Shown here: positions 31,249 through 41,200 of the stretch, one piece after another
Position numbering within the stretch: the stretch's first letter is position 1
Layout: every line of letters starts with the position of its first letter
NCBI GenBank assembly: GCA_030374805.1
Contig: JARGSG010000207.1
Span: 558,001-622,000, forward strand
DNA: 64,000 nt
Source: Gracilaria gracilis
Taxonomy: Eukaryota; Rhodophyta; Florideophyceae; Gracilariales; Gracilariaceae
Reading direction: 5' to 3'
The notes under the pieces: model-generated
The model's database searches: none
Told to the model about the DNA's origin: nothing
Seen by the model: the letters and a program-made list of their open reading frames with translations, nothing else
Made by a program: the position numbers and the translations under genes

Positions 31249-32151
31249 ATGAGTGCCGCGTACGTTGTGCCGATCCGGGCAGCGCCCATATGCCGTCCTT
31301 TGAATGCGTCGTCCTTTACTGGTCGAAGGCTTAGGAGGACTATGTATGCAAACCCTCCAGTACGCCGTGCTCGTCCCCCCCATCCACCTTCAACAACCAT
31401 TCAGATGAATTTGTTCGACAGGTTCTTTCGAGTAGTTCGGGCTAATCTCAATCAAGTCGTTTCTGGAATGGAAGACCCAGAAAAAGTCCTCAATCAAACT
31501 GTTACCGATATGCAAAGCGATCTTGTGAAAGTTCGCCAAGCTTACGCCGAGGTTAGCGCAACCTTGAAGAGAATTGAGCGTCAGCGCGAACAAGCGTCTA
31601 CGACCGGCACGGAGTGGAAGAAGAGGGCTCAAATGGCTCTACAGAAGGGCGAGGAGGATCTTGCGAGGGAAGCTCTTGTGCGAAAGAAAGCAGCCGACGA
31701 ACAGGAAACTAGCCTTGCCGCGCAAATTGGGGGTATGAAAGCGAATGTCGACAAGCTTTACACATCTATGCAGCAACTAGAATCGAAAATTAGCGAGGCT
31801 AGGGCAAAGAAAGACCAATATGTGGCAAGGGCACGAACAGCGAAAACTAGTCAAAAGGTGAATGATATGCTTGGAAATGTGTCAACCAGCGGTGGTCTCG
31901 AAGCTTTCGAACGAATGAAGGCGAAGGTTGAAGAGCTGGAGGTTAAAGCCGATGTATCTCGAGAGCTGTCACTGGGAGGAGCCGCAGACGTCAGTCTGGA
32001 AAGTAAATTCAAAGCTCTTGAAAGTGATTCCGTGGATGACGAACTACAGAAGATGAAGAACCAGCTTTCTGGTACAACTCCATTCCAGCTCAAGGGTAGC
32101 TATGACCCAGAGGTTGAGGGTGAGCTTGAGAAAATGAAGAAGAATATGTGA
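31249..32151 (+). CDS. VIPP1: VIPP1/PspA-family membrane remodelling protein
   Basis: 300 residues from ATG 31249. The first 45 residues are basic, rich in Arg, Pro and Ser, and look like a plastid transit peptide. The mature part starts MNLFDRFFRVVRANLNQVVS, the N-terminal amphipathic helix of the PspA/IM30 family. Long coiled coils follow to residue 290 (MEDPEKVLNQTVTDMQSDL is a family hallmark). VIPP1 forms ESCRT-III-like rings that protect and shape thylakoid and plastid inner membranes. Bacterial PspA is the alternative, but the extension and eukaryotic context favour a plastid protein. It is the main sign that the organism is photosynthetic. The gene is head-to-head with p24. Confidence 0.88.
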   Translation: MSAAYVVPIRAAPICRPLNASSFTGRRLRRTMYANPPVRRARPPHPPSTTIQMNLFDRFFRVVRANLNQVVSGMEDPEKVLNQTVTDMQSDLVKVRQAYAEVSATLKRIERQREQASTTGTEWKKRAQMALQKGEEDLAREALVRKKAADEQETSLAAQIGGMKANVDKLYTSMQQLESKISEARAKKDQYVARARTAKTSQKVNDMLGNVSTSGGLEAFERMKAKVEELEVKADVSRELSLGGAADVSLESKFKALESDSVDDELQKMKNQLSGTTPFQLKGSYDPEVEGELEKMKKNM

Positions 32152-32288
32152 ACGCTATGGTACATACTTGCAACTAGTATTCGATGGTCCTTTGACATAT
32201 ATAGCATGAAGAGACATCACTGTTCTGAATGTACTATACTCACCGGTGCCCAAATTTCTTAGAAGTACCTATTGAACAGTGCCGGTCT

Positions 32289-32896
32289 CTAAGGGAATCT
32301 GTCCATGTAAGACGGAAGATCAAAGATTGCCACCTTTCCGCATGCTACGGTTGCGTTCTCAACACATATTGTAGTGTCCAAAGGCATGTCGTGCAATTTT
32401 GCGCGGAGATCGGCATTCGCTTCGCTTAACTGGCGGAGATCTCTTGTTAAAACTTCTGTGTCCTCAAGCGCTGTCCTCCTTGCACGTGAAGATCCTATAC
32501 AACCATGCTTGGAATAAAATGCTTCAAGAATGTTACAAACTCCAAGACTTCACAAGGGGTGAATGGGAAACAAAACATGTGCATGGTTAGATAAAAGAGT
32601 CTTCACTACAACGCTAGAGTCGAGATCTCTCGAGGAACTTACAGGTACGCCGGTTTGCTAACAGACCTAGTGGCAGCCGAGAAACCGTCATCGAATCCTT
32701 GTTGAAGGTGAGCCTCACGTGCTGAATTGGCTCCTTCTCGAAGTCCACTTGTGTAATGGTAACGGCCTACTGCTGCTATTTCTCGCTCTTGCCTTTGCTT
32801 TTCAAGATTCAGGTTGTCATCCTGATTTCCAAAAAAGTCATCGTCCTCGAAACCATCACGATCTCCTCGCTCGTCTCTCTCGTCTGCTTCATTCAT
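32289..32896 (-). CDS. Yae1-domain protein, two exons
   Basis: Exon 1 runs 32896-32643 from ATG 32896. The intron is 32642-32479 (GTAAGT donor, CAAG acceptor) and exon 2 is 32478-32289, giving 147 residues. An acidic N-terminus (NEADERDERGDRDGFEDDD) precedes the deca-GX3 pattern YTSGLREGANSAREAHLQQG followed by FDDGF, the mark of Yae1/Lto1 proteins. These act as adaptors for cytosolic Fe-S insertion into the ABC protein Rli1/ABCE1. Exon 2 continues with a helix (DTEVLTRDLRQLSEANADL). The splice model is mine: phases match and the frame stays open, but transcript evidence is lacking. Confidence 0.68.
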
Positions 32897-33225
32897 TTGT
32901 TTCAGAACGGCTATGCACTGAATGAAAAGCTTACAACTGCGTTAAGGCGACGCTTGCTTATTGGCAGCCGAGGACTCGGCCGACACGACTTCTCGTGAAC
33001 TGAGGACAGCGGTGATTTCGTTCGCACCTTACGAGTGGTCAGACGTCCGTACTTCAGACCCAGTGACAACGTGCCGCAAACGTAATAATGTAGGAAGCTA
33101 AAGCTAAACAGATACAAGCCAGCGCATGGCAACTGCGCCACAGAACTTTTCATCCCGTTCAAACAAATCTGCCCATGCATGCGAAATGTCGCTCAGGTTT
33201 TTACAGTGCAGACTATCCGATTACG

Positions 33226-35040
33226 TTAACTACTGCAGCTATTCACACACACTCCTGGTCTAGATGCCCAAACCGGAGGTTTGGTTGTGTACATATCCTT
33301 ACCCGCTTGCTCCACGTATGGATTTGTTAGCAAGTCGTAGAGCCCTCGGACTTCAGAGAAATCTCCCTTCTCGGCTTTCTCAATGGCAGTCTGTGCCATG
33401 TAGTTACGTAGGATGTATACTGGGTTCGACGCATTCATTGTTTCCACCCTTTGTTGCGACGAGAGCTTTTTCCTATCTTCTCTCAATCTTGTCACATATC
33501 GTGATGTCCAGACTTTCCAGGCTCTTGATGTGCCGTCATCTGGACCCAACGACAGTTCCTCACACCATTTCTCACAGTCAGTTAAAGTAGAATCCGCAGA
33601 TATTCTGGAGAGTGCTCGCCACGTGTTTGTGAAGTCCGCCTTCGACAGCTTCATGTTCTCGAGAAAGTCCGCTAGAAGAGTTCGGTCTTCCACAGACGAC
33701 AGCTCAGATATTCCCAACTTCTTCGCCATTTCGGTAGTGTAAGCGGCCTGATACATATCTTCAAAGTCACGGACTACTCTTCGCATATCCTCTTCACTAC
33801 ACAGCTTGGTCATTGACATCGCAAACTGCATAATATTCCAATGTGCAACGGTAGGTTGCGACGCGTATTTGTATCGACGGCCGGGAATATCAGTCGTATT
33901 CGGGGTATAGTCTGGATCATAAACGTCGAGGAACCCGTATGGACCGTAATCAATCGTAAGACCAAGAATAGATAAATTATCAGTGTTCATTACTCCATGT
34001 ACAAACCCTATGGCTTGCCATTTGGCGACCATTTTCGCATTTCGCTTTGCAACTTCTCGGACGAAGGCAATGTATCTCCCAGGAATTCCATCTCTCGAAT
34101 CATCTGGGAGGCTCAGAAGACTGGGGAAATGAGTGGTGATTGCATAATCCGCTACTTCCCGCAGGAGTTCATCGTCTCCTCTGAAAGCAGCAAGCTGGAA
34201 GTTTCCCAGTCTCAAGAACGAGGGTGCAACCCTGGAGACAACTGCTCCTGGCTCCAATTGCGGATCACCCTGGTAAAACATATCTCGGACAACACCGGCA
34301 CCCGTTCCAACCAGGGATAATGCTCGAGTCGAAGGTACGCCAAGGTGATGCATCGCCTCCGAACACAAGAATTCTCGGACTGATGAACGCAAGACAGCTC
34401 GACCGTCCGCAAATCGAGAGTAAGGCGTTTTTCCCGCTCCCTTCAGTTGAATCTCCCAACGCTCTCCATCTTTGTTAATATACTCTCCCATCGATATTGC
34501 TCTGCCATCTCCAAGTTGTCCAGCCCAATTCCCGAACTGGTGACCACCGTAGCACATGGCGTAGGGCTTCATACCCGGCCAAACAGATCCAAAGCCTCCA
34601 AGCACTTCAATGATCGATTCTGTTTCGTCCTCGTTCGGATGTACGTCACTCAGATCAAAGAGCTTTGCACACGAAGGACTCCATGCTATGAGAGCCTTTT
34701 CTAGAACAGGATCTCCTCCTTCTTTTGTCCTTACCTGCCCCTCCTGCACAGCTTGTCTCCATGTTTGGGCAAGGTCGTCCTTTTTCGGGTTCGTAGGTTG
34801 AACAAGAGAGAAAGCAGCATTTAGGACTTGCCTTGTGTCATTGTCGGTTCGAACGTCACCGGGGAGGCTTTCTGTGAACGTTGAGACGAACTTCAGACGA
34901 GATATTCCAGCTGAGGTGGCCTTTGTCGGAGCTTGGGACATAGTTAGTGTTCTGAGGGGAACAAATCGTCTCTTCGTCAGAGGAACAGATATAGTAAAGG
35001 CAGCGTGCTTCGACAAATGATGTCTTACCAGTGGGTTCAT
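33226..35040 (-). CDS. SELENOO: SelO-type protein AMPylase (Cys form)
   Basis: 604 residues from ATG 35040; an upstream GTG in frame is less likely. The N-terminus is basic and lacks acids (MNPLVRHHLSKHAAF), fitting mitochondrial import. The UPF0061/SelO domain follows: YGGHQFGNWAGQLGDGRA (glycine-rich loop), GERWEIQLKGAGKTPYSR, and GVMNTDNLSILGLTIDYGP with the metal-binding Asn and Asp. SelO has a protein-kinase fold with ATP flipped and transfers AMP to target proteins during redox stress. The protein ends CVNSCSS. In animals the second cysteine position is selenocysteine, so this is the cysteine version of the same redox pair. No intron. Confidence 0.93.
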   Translation of the reverse strand: MNPLVRHHLSKHAAFTISVPLTKRRFVPLRTLTMSQAPTKATSAGISRLKFVSTFTESLPGDVRTDNDTRQVLNAAFSLVQPTNPKKDDLAQTWRQAVQEGQVRTKEGGDPVLEKALIAWSPSCAKLFDLSDVHPNEDETESIIEVLGGFGSVWPGMKPYAMCYGGHQFGNWAGQLGDGRAISMGEYINKDGERWEIQLKGAGKTPYSRFADGRAVLRSSVREFLCSEAMHHLGVPSTRALSLVGTGAGVVRDMFYQGDPQLEPGAVVSRVAPSFLRLGNFQLAAFRGDDELLREVADYAITTHFPSLLSLPDDSRDGIPGRYIAFVREVAKRNAKMVAKWQAIGFVHGVMNTDNLSILGLTIDYGPYGFLDVYDPDYTPNTTDIPGRRYKYASQPTVAHWNIMQFAMSMTKLCSEEDMRRVVRDFEDMYQAAYTTEMAKKLGISELSSVEDRTLLADFLENMKLSKADFTNTWRALSRISADSTLTDCEKWCEELSLGPDDGTSRAWKVWTSRYVTRLREDRKKLSSQQRVETMNASNPVYILRNYMAQTAIEKAEKGDFSEVRGLYDLLTNPYVEQAGKDMYTTKPPVWASRPGVCVNSCSS

Positions 35041-35749
35041 TGTGACCTGACGTGTTGAGCACGTATAGTTGTTGGGCTGCACTGCGTCCCTGTTTTGGGC
35101 ATGGGCTCAGTGACTCCCTCTACACTGGACACGAAAGTTCTTCCTGAAGTACACTGCTTTCTACGAGGGAACATGAAACTGGACTGCGAATTGCCTCAAC
35201 CTCCACTTCAACGCAGTTTCCGATGGTCTATCTCCAGCAGAACAGACCCGAACTCAAACAGCAGACAAATGCTGTGGCAACAAACGAACGCCAATGTGTG
35301 GGTTCATATCCTAGGCTCAGGTCCATGTGGCAGATGCCCACACAAACTGGCACCTGTGGTGGAGGGAGTCCGATGGTATCCCTAATATCCTCGATATAAG
35401 AAGGATACCTCAGTCACAATTTAGAATTAAATCTGGAAATCTCCTTCCATCCATCCCCTGTTCCAATACCCTCATACAGTAGAGCTGCCGCTGGTAAGGG
35501 TTAAGAGGGCTACCCGAAAACGACAAGACTCTCAAGCAGGTTGTTCACGCAATGCTCTTGTCTGTTGGCTGCCCACGGTTTCAAAGAGAAACTTTCTTTA
35601 CGAGTCTTTAGTGCTTTTTTCTCCGCAACATCACCACGAGCAAGTCGTATCGCTCATATTTCTCTGTGAAAACGCTTTTCCGAGCAACTCTCGGCATTGA
35701 CGAGATTGCAATACATCCTTTTCGAGTGCCAAAGTGATACTCATTCGAC

Positions 35750-36040
35750 ATGAAGTAAGTTTAGGTTGTTTTTTCGTAACTATTTTACCCGTTTCCACGA
35801 GAACCTCTCGTTTCACGATATGCTGACTGATTACTTTTAAGTTCCAATAACTCGAATTTCCTGAATGATCTGGCGGCTAAAATGGCGGCTGGTCCTCCCA
35901 AGAAACCGGTTGGTTTAGTTAAACAAACTCCGGTCAGTACGACGGAAGCGGAGGAGAGGGCCAAGGAAGCTGCTCCCACTCAGCAAAAGCTTGCTGAAAT
36001 CATGAAGAAATCCCAAGAGAAGCCTCAGGAAGGAAGCTAA
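35750..36040 (+). CDS. Small basic protein with a 5-nt first coding exon
   Basis: Model: exon 1 35750-35754 (ATG AA), intron 35755-35841 (GTAAGT donor, CTGAC branch-like motif, TTTTAAG acceptor), exon 2 35842-36040. It encodes 67 residues: MNSNNSNFLNDLAAKMAAGP, then PKKPVGLVKQ and an Ala/Glu/Lys-rich helix ending KPQEGS. I do not recognise the family. The clean splice sites, matching phase and protein-like composition support it, but such a short first exon needs transcript proof. If wrong, translation could begin at the internal ATG of exon 2. Confidence 0.55.
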
Positions 36041-36831
36041 AAGGAGAAAGGATAAGGGTTATATATATACCCTGCGATAAGAATCGGACAAATTCTCATA
36101 CCAACAGTATTGGGAGTCGAACTCTGTTTATACTTCGCGATTCGTTAAGCACCTCCAGCTTTGATCGAGTGAACAGCCGTGATTAGGCATGTGTTTTCTT
36201 CCATTTTGGACATTAACCTTCAATTCCTAGGCCAGAGTAAAATTATTCTAGAGAACGTTTTTCTCTCGCCATAAAGACCGGGAACTGTCCTAACAATGAC
36301 TGGATGGAATTCTCGTGTCCTTCTAGAAGCTCAGGGAGTTCCTCTCGTCGGGAGACATTAGTAAGGGGGCAACAAAGTAAGACGAGTTCGGTACCTTTCT
36401 TGACAGGGGCCCCACATTCACACCGCTGGGTCTTCTATTCTAAACATGACGTAACTGGGTTCAACCTTGGGACGTATCTAGTGTACAACTGAGCCATAGT
36501 AGCTTCGGCTTGCCATGTACTCACTTTTGAGGAATTGTGGACGGTGTTGGAGTAGTTTCTAGGTTTCGATCCGTGCTGAAAGCATTGCGTTGAGGTTCAG
36601 GAAATCTGTCCGAACCTGGGCTTCTTCGTCCAGTGGAATACATAGGCTAGATTCGGCCAGTTTTTCTACTCGCCCGTTTTCCGGCATTCTGTTTTCCTGT
36701 AGCATACCCCATGTTCTGCACTGCTGAAGGTGTATAGGCATGAGGAACAACTTTGATTCCCAAAGAACACTCCTTGGGAATCAAAGTCGTCCCTCCTGTC
36801 TTCTGCCTCCTTGATTGCACCCTTTGAGTCT
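36041..36831. other. Intergenic, nothing recognised
   Basis: Convergent 3' flanks of the small gene and the nuclear protein. Short frames only, with no similarity noted. Confidence 0.4.
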
Positions 36832-38913
36832 CTAAGAATCTTTGTCTTCAAGACCGAAGTCCGAATCGAATGCGGATACCAAATCAGCACAGCCGAAAGG
36901 ACTTTCGACGTAAAAGCCCAGCACAGAAGAGTTAACCTGAGGTTTGGTGCATGATGTGATGTCATTGTGCACTGCCCAGCCCTCCTCAACGCTTTGCCAC
37001 ATTTTCTTGCTCAACTTGACCTTCACCAAGTCTCGCAGCGGATCTCCTTGATTCTCCGGGGATACTTCACGATCTCTCTCTGCATCTGAATCGAATTCTT
37101 CTTCGCTGGCATTAAGCGATACTCTTTGCTCCGCGAAAGTGCGAGGAGACGCAGCTGTGCTTTCCTCTGAGTTTATTCTTCCGCGCTTGGGTGGGGAAGG
37201 AGACAAATTTTCTGCCCCGTCTGCGACGTCCAGAGCGATGTGTTTGGGAACGCTGCGTTTGCGTTTGGAAATCTTCGGCTTTCTCACAACCATTTCCTCA
37301 TCATGTTTTCCAACCTGGGTAACGGCAGATGTAGTCTCATTCTTAATTTCCTCGGGGGCTCGGGAAGGTTTCTTATCTGATTTCTTTTTGGGTTTCAAAC
37401 GATCCTGAAATGATAGCGGCACCTTCTCGGCGGTGGCTCCAGTAGTTCTGGATCGAGTTCGAGATGCAATCGATGGGGAACCAGCTGTTCTTCTCTGAAG
37501 GACAGAAGCACTCTTAGCAGGTTTAACAATTCCATGTCCCTTGTCGTGCTTGGTCACTGAGCGGGAGACTATAGTGTCCGAGACCTCAGTCAAACGTGCA
37601 CTGTCGCATTCTTTCTTAACTGAAACCTTCGCTTCCTCTTTTGGAGCCGATGAGTTGTTTCCTCTCAGAGTTACTGCACTCTCATCGTCGGAAATGACGA
37701 TCGCTTGCGTTTGCTGTCGAACCATTCTAGAATCCGTCCAAAATGCAGTCTCTAATGCCTTTTGGAGTTTCAAGACCTCCGATAATCTTGGCTTCCTGTG
37801 TGAACGTTTCCAAGATCGTTGCCGGCTTTCCAACTCACTCGAATCTGACTCCGTCGATACGGAGCTCCTAGCACTTTCTTCCTTAAATGCGCGCTGACCA
37901 GCTTCGTTTGACCTTATCTGAGTTCCAAATGAGTTCGAAAGCTTGAGTTCAAGTTTTGACTGAGCTCGATTTGGCTTCCAACGTGAGCCGTGGCGTGAGG
38001 CCGGTGTATGGTTTTCAGCCTCTTCTTCTAACGGTTGGGAGTCAAACGCTCCGCTTCCAGGAAGTTGCTCATCTTTTGTAAACGTAATATATTTTGTTCT
38101 TACTTTCTCATCATTTGAAGACGAGTCGCGTTGCGACTTTATTTCTTCATTACATGCAAATGGACTACGTTCCAGGTGTCTTTTCTTTTTGTTTAAGAGC
38201 AGCATACGTTCCAATTCCATATCACGGCCATTCAGACTATCGGAAGCACCGACGGCGTGCTGGAATCCAACTCTTCTGTTTTCAGTTTCCCGTAGGTCCT
38301 TGGGAGCAGTTGACCGATGCACTACAAGATTAGCCGGGCGGACGTGATTTTGTTTCTCGACGTTCTCTCGATGAATCGTATCTGTTTCCATTGCTGGTAT
38401 ACTGTCCATCGTGTTCGAAATGCTTTCTTCGGCTGCTCCACTGCGTTCTGACTGTTCTGCCTTGTTAAAACCTTCGCCCGTTAAGGACTGCTGGTCTCCG
38501 CCAACCTGAATCGGTTCCGCAAAAGTGACGCTCTTACGACGTACTGGTGTAGATATTTGTTTGCCGCCTTCACCCTCTTCCATTGAATGCGAGTTAAGCA
38601 CCTGTCCAGCAGCTTTCATCATCTCTTCCACAGCCGTTCTTCCATCTGCGCCGTTGATGCGTTTTGCAGCTGCAGCAGCTGCCGCCGCCGCAGCGATGGG
38701 AAGAGGAACTGGAGAAGCATCACAAATGTCTTTGAGTGGCGTAGATTCGAAAGAAGTTACTCGTCTTCGCTTTTTCGTCCCACTTGTAGGTGTAGCAACT
38801 GGATTACATGAGCGCAGTTCTTCCTTCGGCTTTAGAATAGTTTTCGTGTTTTGGAACCCTCTTGAAGTCGGCGCGCCAGCGAAAAGCACCCTTCGTATCG
38901 GTTGGTCAGACAT
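36832..38913 (-). CDS. Disordered nuclear protein of unknown function with PP1-docking-like motifs
   Basis: 693 residues from ATG 38913 (MSDQPIRRVLFAGAPTSRGF); the frame extends further without ATG. It is rich in Ser, Lys, Arg and Glu and has a poly-Ala tract near residue 70. It carries many basic clusters of nuclear-localisation type (KKRRR, KKSDKKPSR, KRKRSVPK). Two RVxF-like motifs occur, RRVLF near residue 8 and RRKSVTF near residue 122, which in other proteins dock protein phosphatase 1. The C-terminal 60 residues (SKKMWQSVEEGWAVHND, then LGFYVESPFG) look more folded. No catalytic domain was recognised. A chromatin or mitotic scaffold role is a guess. Confidence 0.6.
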   Translation of the reverse strand: MSDQPIRRVLFAGAPTSRGFQNTKTILKPKEELRSCNPVATPTSGTKKRRRVTSFESTPLKDICDASPVPLPIAAAAAAAAAAKRINGADGRTAVEEMMKAAGQVLNSHSMEEGEGGKQISTPVRRKSVTFAEPIQVGGDQQSLTGEGFNKAEQSERSGAAEESISNTMDSIPAMETDTIHRENVEKQNHVRPANLVVHRSTAPKDLRETENRRVGFQHAVGASDSLNGRDMELERMLLLNKKKRHLERSPFACNEEIKSQRDSSSNDEKVRTKYITFTKDEQLPGSGAFDSQPLEEEAENHTPASRHGSRWKPNRAQSKLELKLSNSFGTQIRSNEAGQRAFKEESARSSVSTESDSSELESRQRSWKRSHRKPRLSEVLKLQKALETAFWTDSRMVRQQTQAIVISDDESAVTLRGNNSSAPKEEAKVSVKKECDSARLTEVSDTIVSRSVTKHDKGHGIVKPAKSASVLQRRTAGSPSIASRTRSRTTGATAEKVPLSFQDRLKPKKKSDKKPSRAPEEIKNETTSAVTQVGKHDEEMVVRKPKISKRKRSVPKHIALDVADGAENLSPSPPKRGRINSEESTAASPRTFAEQRVSLNASEEEFDSDAERDREVSPENQGDPLRDLVKVKLSKKMWQSVEEGWAVHNDITSCTKPQVNSSVLGFYVESPFGCADLVSAFDSDFGLEDKDS

Positions 38914-39393
38914 GTCTCGACAAGTTGCAAAAAGGAGGGATTCGAGTGTACGAAAATCGTACAAAGACCGAGGCGAAAACGCAGAGCAAAAGGGTAATCA
39001 AACAGTTCAACTTCGAAAAAGGATTCGTATCTGTTGAAGTGCTTTCTCTCCTCGTGGATGGTCATGCAAAGAGCCTTCGCGATGATCAATTCGCGAAGGG
39101 CAGCCTCGACCCACGACGTCGTCATAAAAAAAGAGACGTCGTCTCCTCCAATAATGCATCCACTAATTTTATACTTTTGAAATCTGAAAGGGAGCTTCTG
39201 ATTTTGTTTCAACTGTTCTATGTTATTCTGCAGCACTATGGGATAGATACATGTGATTGTTTCCATTTCCGCCAACTTGCTTCATTCGTTCGTTTATCCA
39301 TCACCTTGAGCGTCTCAGACATCCTACCAGACGAAAGCTCTAGAATCTTTACTCTGTAGCAACCCAACATCATATAACACTCCCCTAGATACC

Positions 39394-39645
39394 ATGGCCA
39401 TCGACTACGAATTAGTTAGAGCTGAGCTTCTTCTTCTTCTGCTTCACTTTGGCCCGATACTCCTTACTTCGAATAGCAGGACAAACCTTTTGTCTTTAGA
39501 GCGTTATGTGCAAGAAATTGAGGAGATCCTTGGTCTGGTAGTAAGAACAAGCTTCGAAGCATATACCGATGCCCAAACCGTAGCCACCGGGGGGATGAAG
39601 ATGATAAAGTCTGGTCTCTGTTTGAAGTGTTTTGGAGGGCACTGA
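39394..39645 (+). CDS. Short hypothetical protein
   Basis: 83 residues from an ATG in good context (ACCATGG). It has a Leu-rich segment AELLLLLLHFGPILL, a helix, and a C-terminal CLKCFGG. It could be a small gene, an exon, or part of the neighbouring repeat-rich stretch. I cannot tell which. Confidence 0.25.
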   Translation: MAIDYELVRAELLLLLLHFGPILLTSNSRTNLLSLERYVQEIEEILGLVVRTSFEAYTDAQTVATGGMKMIKSGLCLKCFGGH

Positions 39646-39700
39646 ATTACCGAAGTCATTTGTTCTTTCACACAAATTGGGTGGGTTTTACATTTTCGAT

Positions 39701-40540
39701 GTAGTACGTCTTCTTCTTCTTTACTGTGGTCGGCCGCCCCTGATTCCGAGGTGGCCGGAGATTTATCTACGGATAGTACCTAGATATAGTTCTCTCTCTT
39801 AAAGAAGGCCAAAAACCGCAACGGTCACTGCTTGATCTTACCTATCATGTAGTACTTAACCGTAGACTCGTATGCAGTTATTTGTTTCTCTTTAACAACT
39901 AGGGCATCACAGAAGATATTGTAGCAAAACGCAATCATAATTGCGATTGGAGTACCAGTACAATCGAGAATTGGAATCAGTGCGAGAGTTGCAATAGGCG
40001 ATTGTTTGCTAACAATGGCAAGCTGTTTGGAATACAATCGATTGTGTCCCACCTCTGATTTGAGAAACTCTTTTTCCTCAAAAAGGCTAAGGTCTTCTAC
40101 AGAGCTTTGTGGGTTGCGTGGGAGTTAACTGACCTGAAAAGATACAGGTTTACAAGAAGAGAGAGTTTTTCTTTGAACAGAAACGCTCTCTGTCTCACTT
40201 TTTGAAATACGTACTGGCTACCCTGCAGGCGGGTTAACTGACTCGTACACGGGGGTTCGCTAAAGACCTCAGCACCTGCAACAGCTGCATCCCGCAGTCA
40301 ACAACAAATCAATTATTGTACCACATACTGGGATACTCGGCTATGTCAAGAGAGGACTAGATCTCACAGTTAGAGAGAGAAGAGACAAGTCGCTGATAGA
40401 AATGATTGAGCAACGGCCATTACGGGTTTTAGCCTTCTTTTAAGAGAGAGAACTATCTTTAGAGAATCTTTAGATAGAACTACTGTTGTCTTGGAATCAG
40501 GGATAGCTGACCATAATAAAGAAGAAGATCTCGTAGGCTT
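39701..40540. mobile_element. MITE-like element with about 150-bp inverted repeats
   Basis: 39701-39849 and 40393-40540 are imperfect inverted copies. The clearest cores are ATAGTTCTCTCTCTTAAAG / its complement and TCCCTGATTCC-type blocks, with a matching outer CTTCTTCTTTA...GTGGTC. The element is about 840 bp, with no coding frame longer than 75 codons in the interior. It looks like a non-autonomous DNA transposon (long inverted repeats, no transposase). Exact ends and target duplication are not clear, and the superfamily is unknown. Confidence 0.55.
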
Positions 40541-40631
40541 TTTCAACCGCTGATGGGTTTCGTTAGACGGAAACGCTCTACGATAAGTACAATCGTAGTT
40601 GAACTACTGCATGCACCAGTAAGAGTTAGAC

Positions 40632-40633
<2 letters not shown>

Positions 40634-40719
<86 letters not shown>

Positions 40720-40754
40720 GTCCGTAGGCACACACACTCTCTCTCTCTCTCTCT
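40634..40754. repeat. (GA)n microsatellite followed by a (CT)n tract
   Basis: A pure GA run covers about 40634-40717, followed after 20 bp by a CT run at 40738-40754. The motif CCGTAGGCAC occurs just before the CT run and again near 40784, a short direct repeat around it. The two runs are complementary, so a hairpin or triplex is possible. Confidence 0.95.
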
Positions 40755-41200
40755 GATACGGGCGCCGTAGTCTAATTCCTATCCGTAGGCACTGCATAAC
40801 CATGTCCTCAAACAAATGAATACGTCTGTTTGTTGGCGCTGGTAGCAGTTCTGCATGGAGGTTGGTTTCTTTAAAGAGTTACGGTACGGGAGTGAAAGAA
40901 TATCAGCTAACAACCTTTCAAATAAAGACAAGTTCCAACGGGTAGTATGTGTTAAACACATACACATTGTGTTACACTAATCTATCCTTGCAAGAAATTT
41001 GGACATTGCTATCATTGCCGAGTATCTCAAACAGGCCTCCACGGCGCACATCGCAGGACCACGGGCTTAAGGTCTTGCAAACACTTCCTTTGCTTCCAGA
41101 CCACACTACCGATGATCATTTACTCACAAGGTGTTCACTCTATACGATTCCTTCACGTTAAGCTAGTGAACGCACTTTGCTCCAAACTGGGTCTCTTCTG
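40755..41200. other. Intergenic, nothing recognised
   Basis: 3' flank of the amine-oxidase-like gene. Short frames only. Confidence 0.35.

Noticed and set aside
38862-39359. 165-codon plus-strand frame antisense to the start of the nuclear protein
   Set aside because: Composition typical of a shadow frame; no motif.
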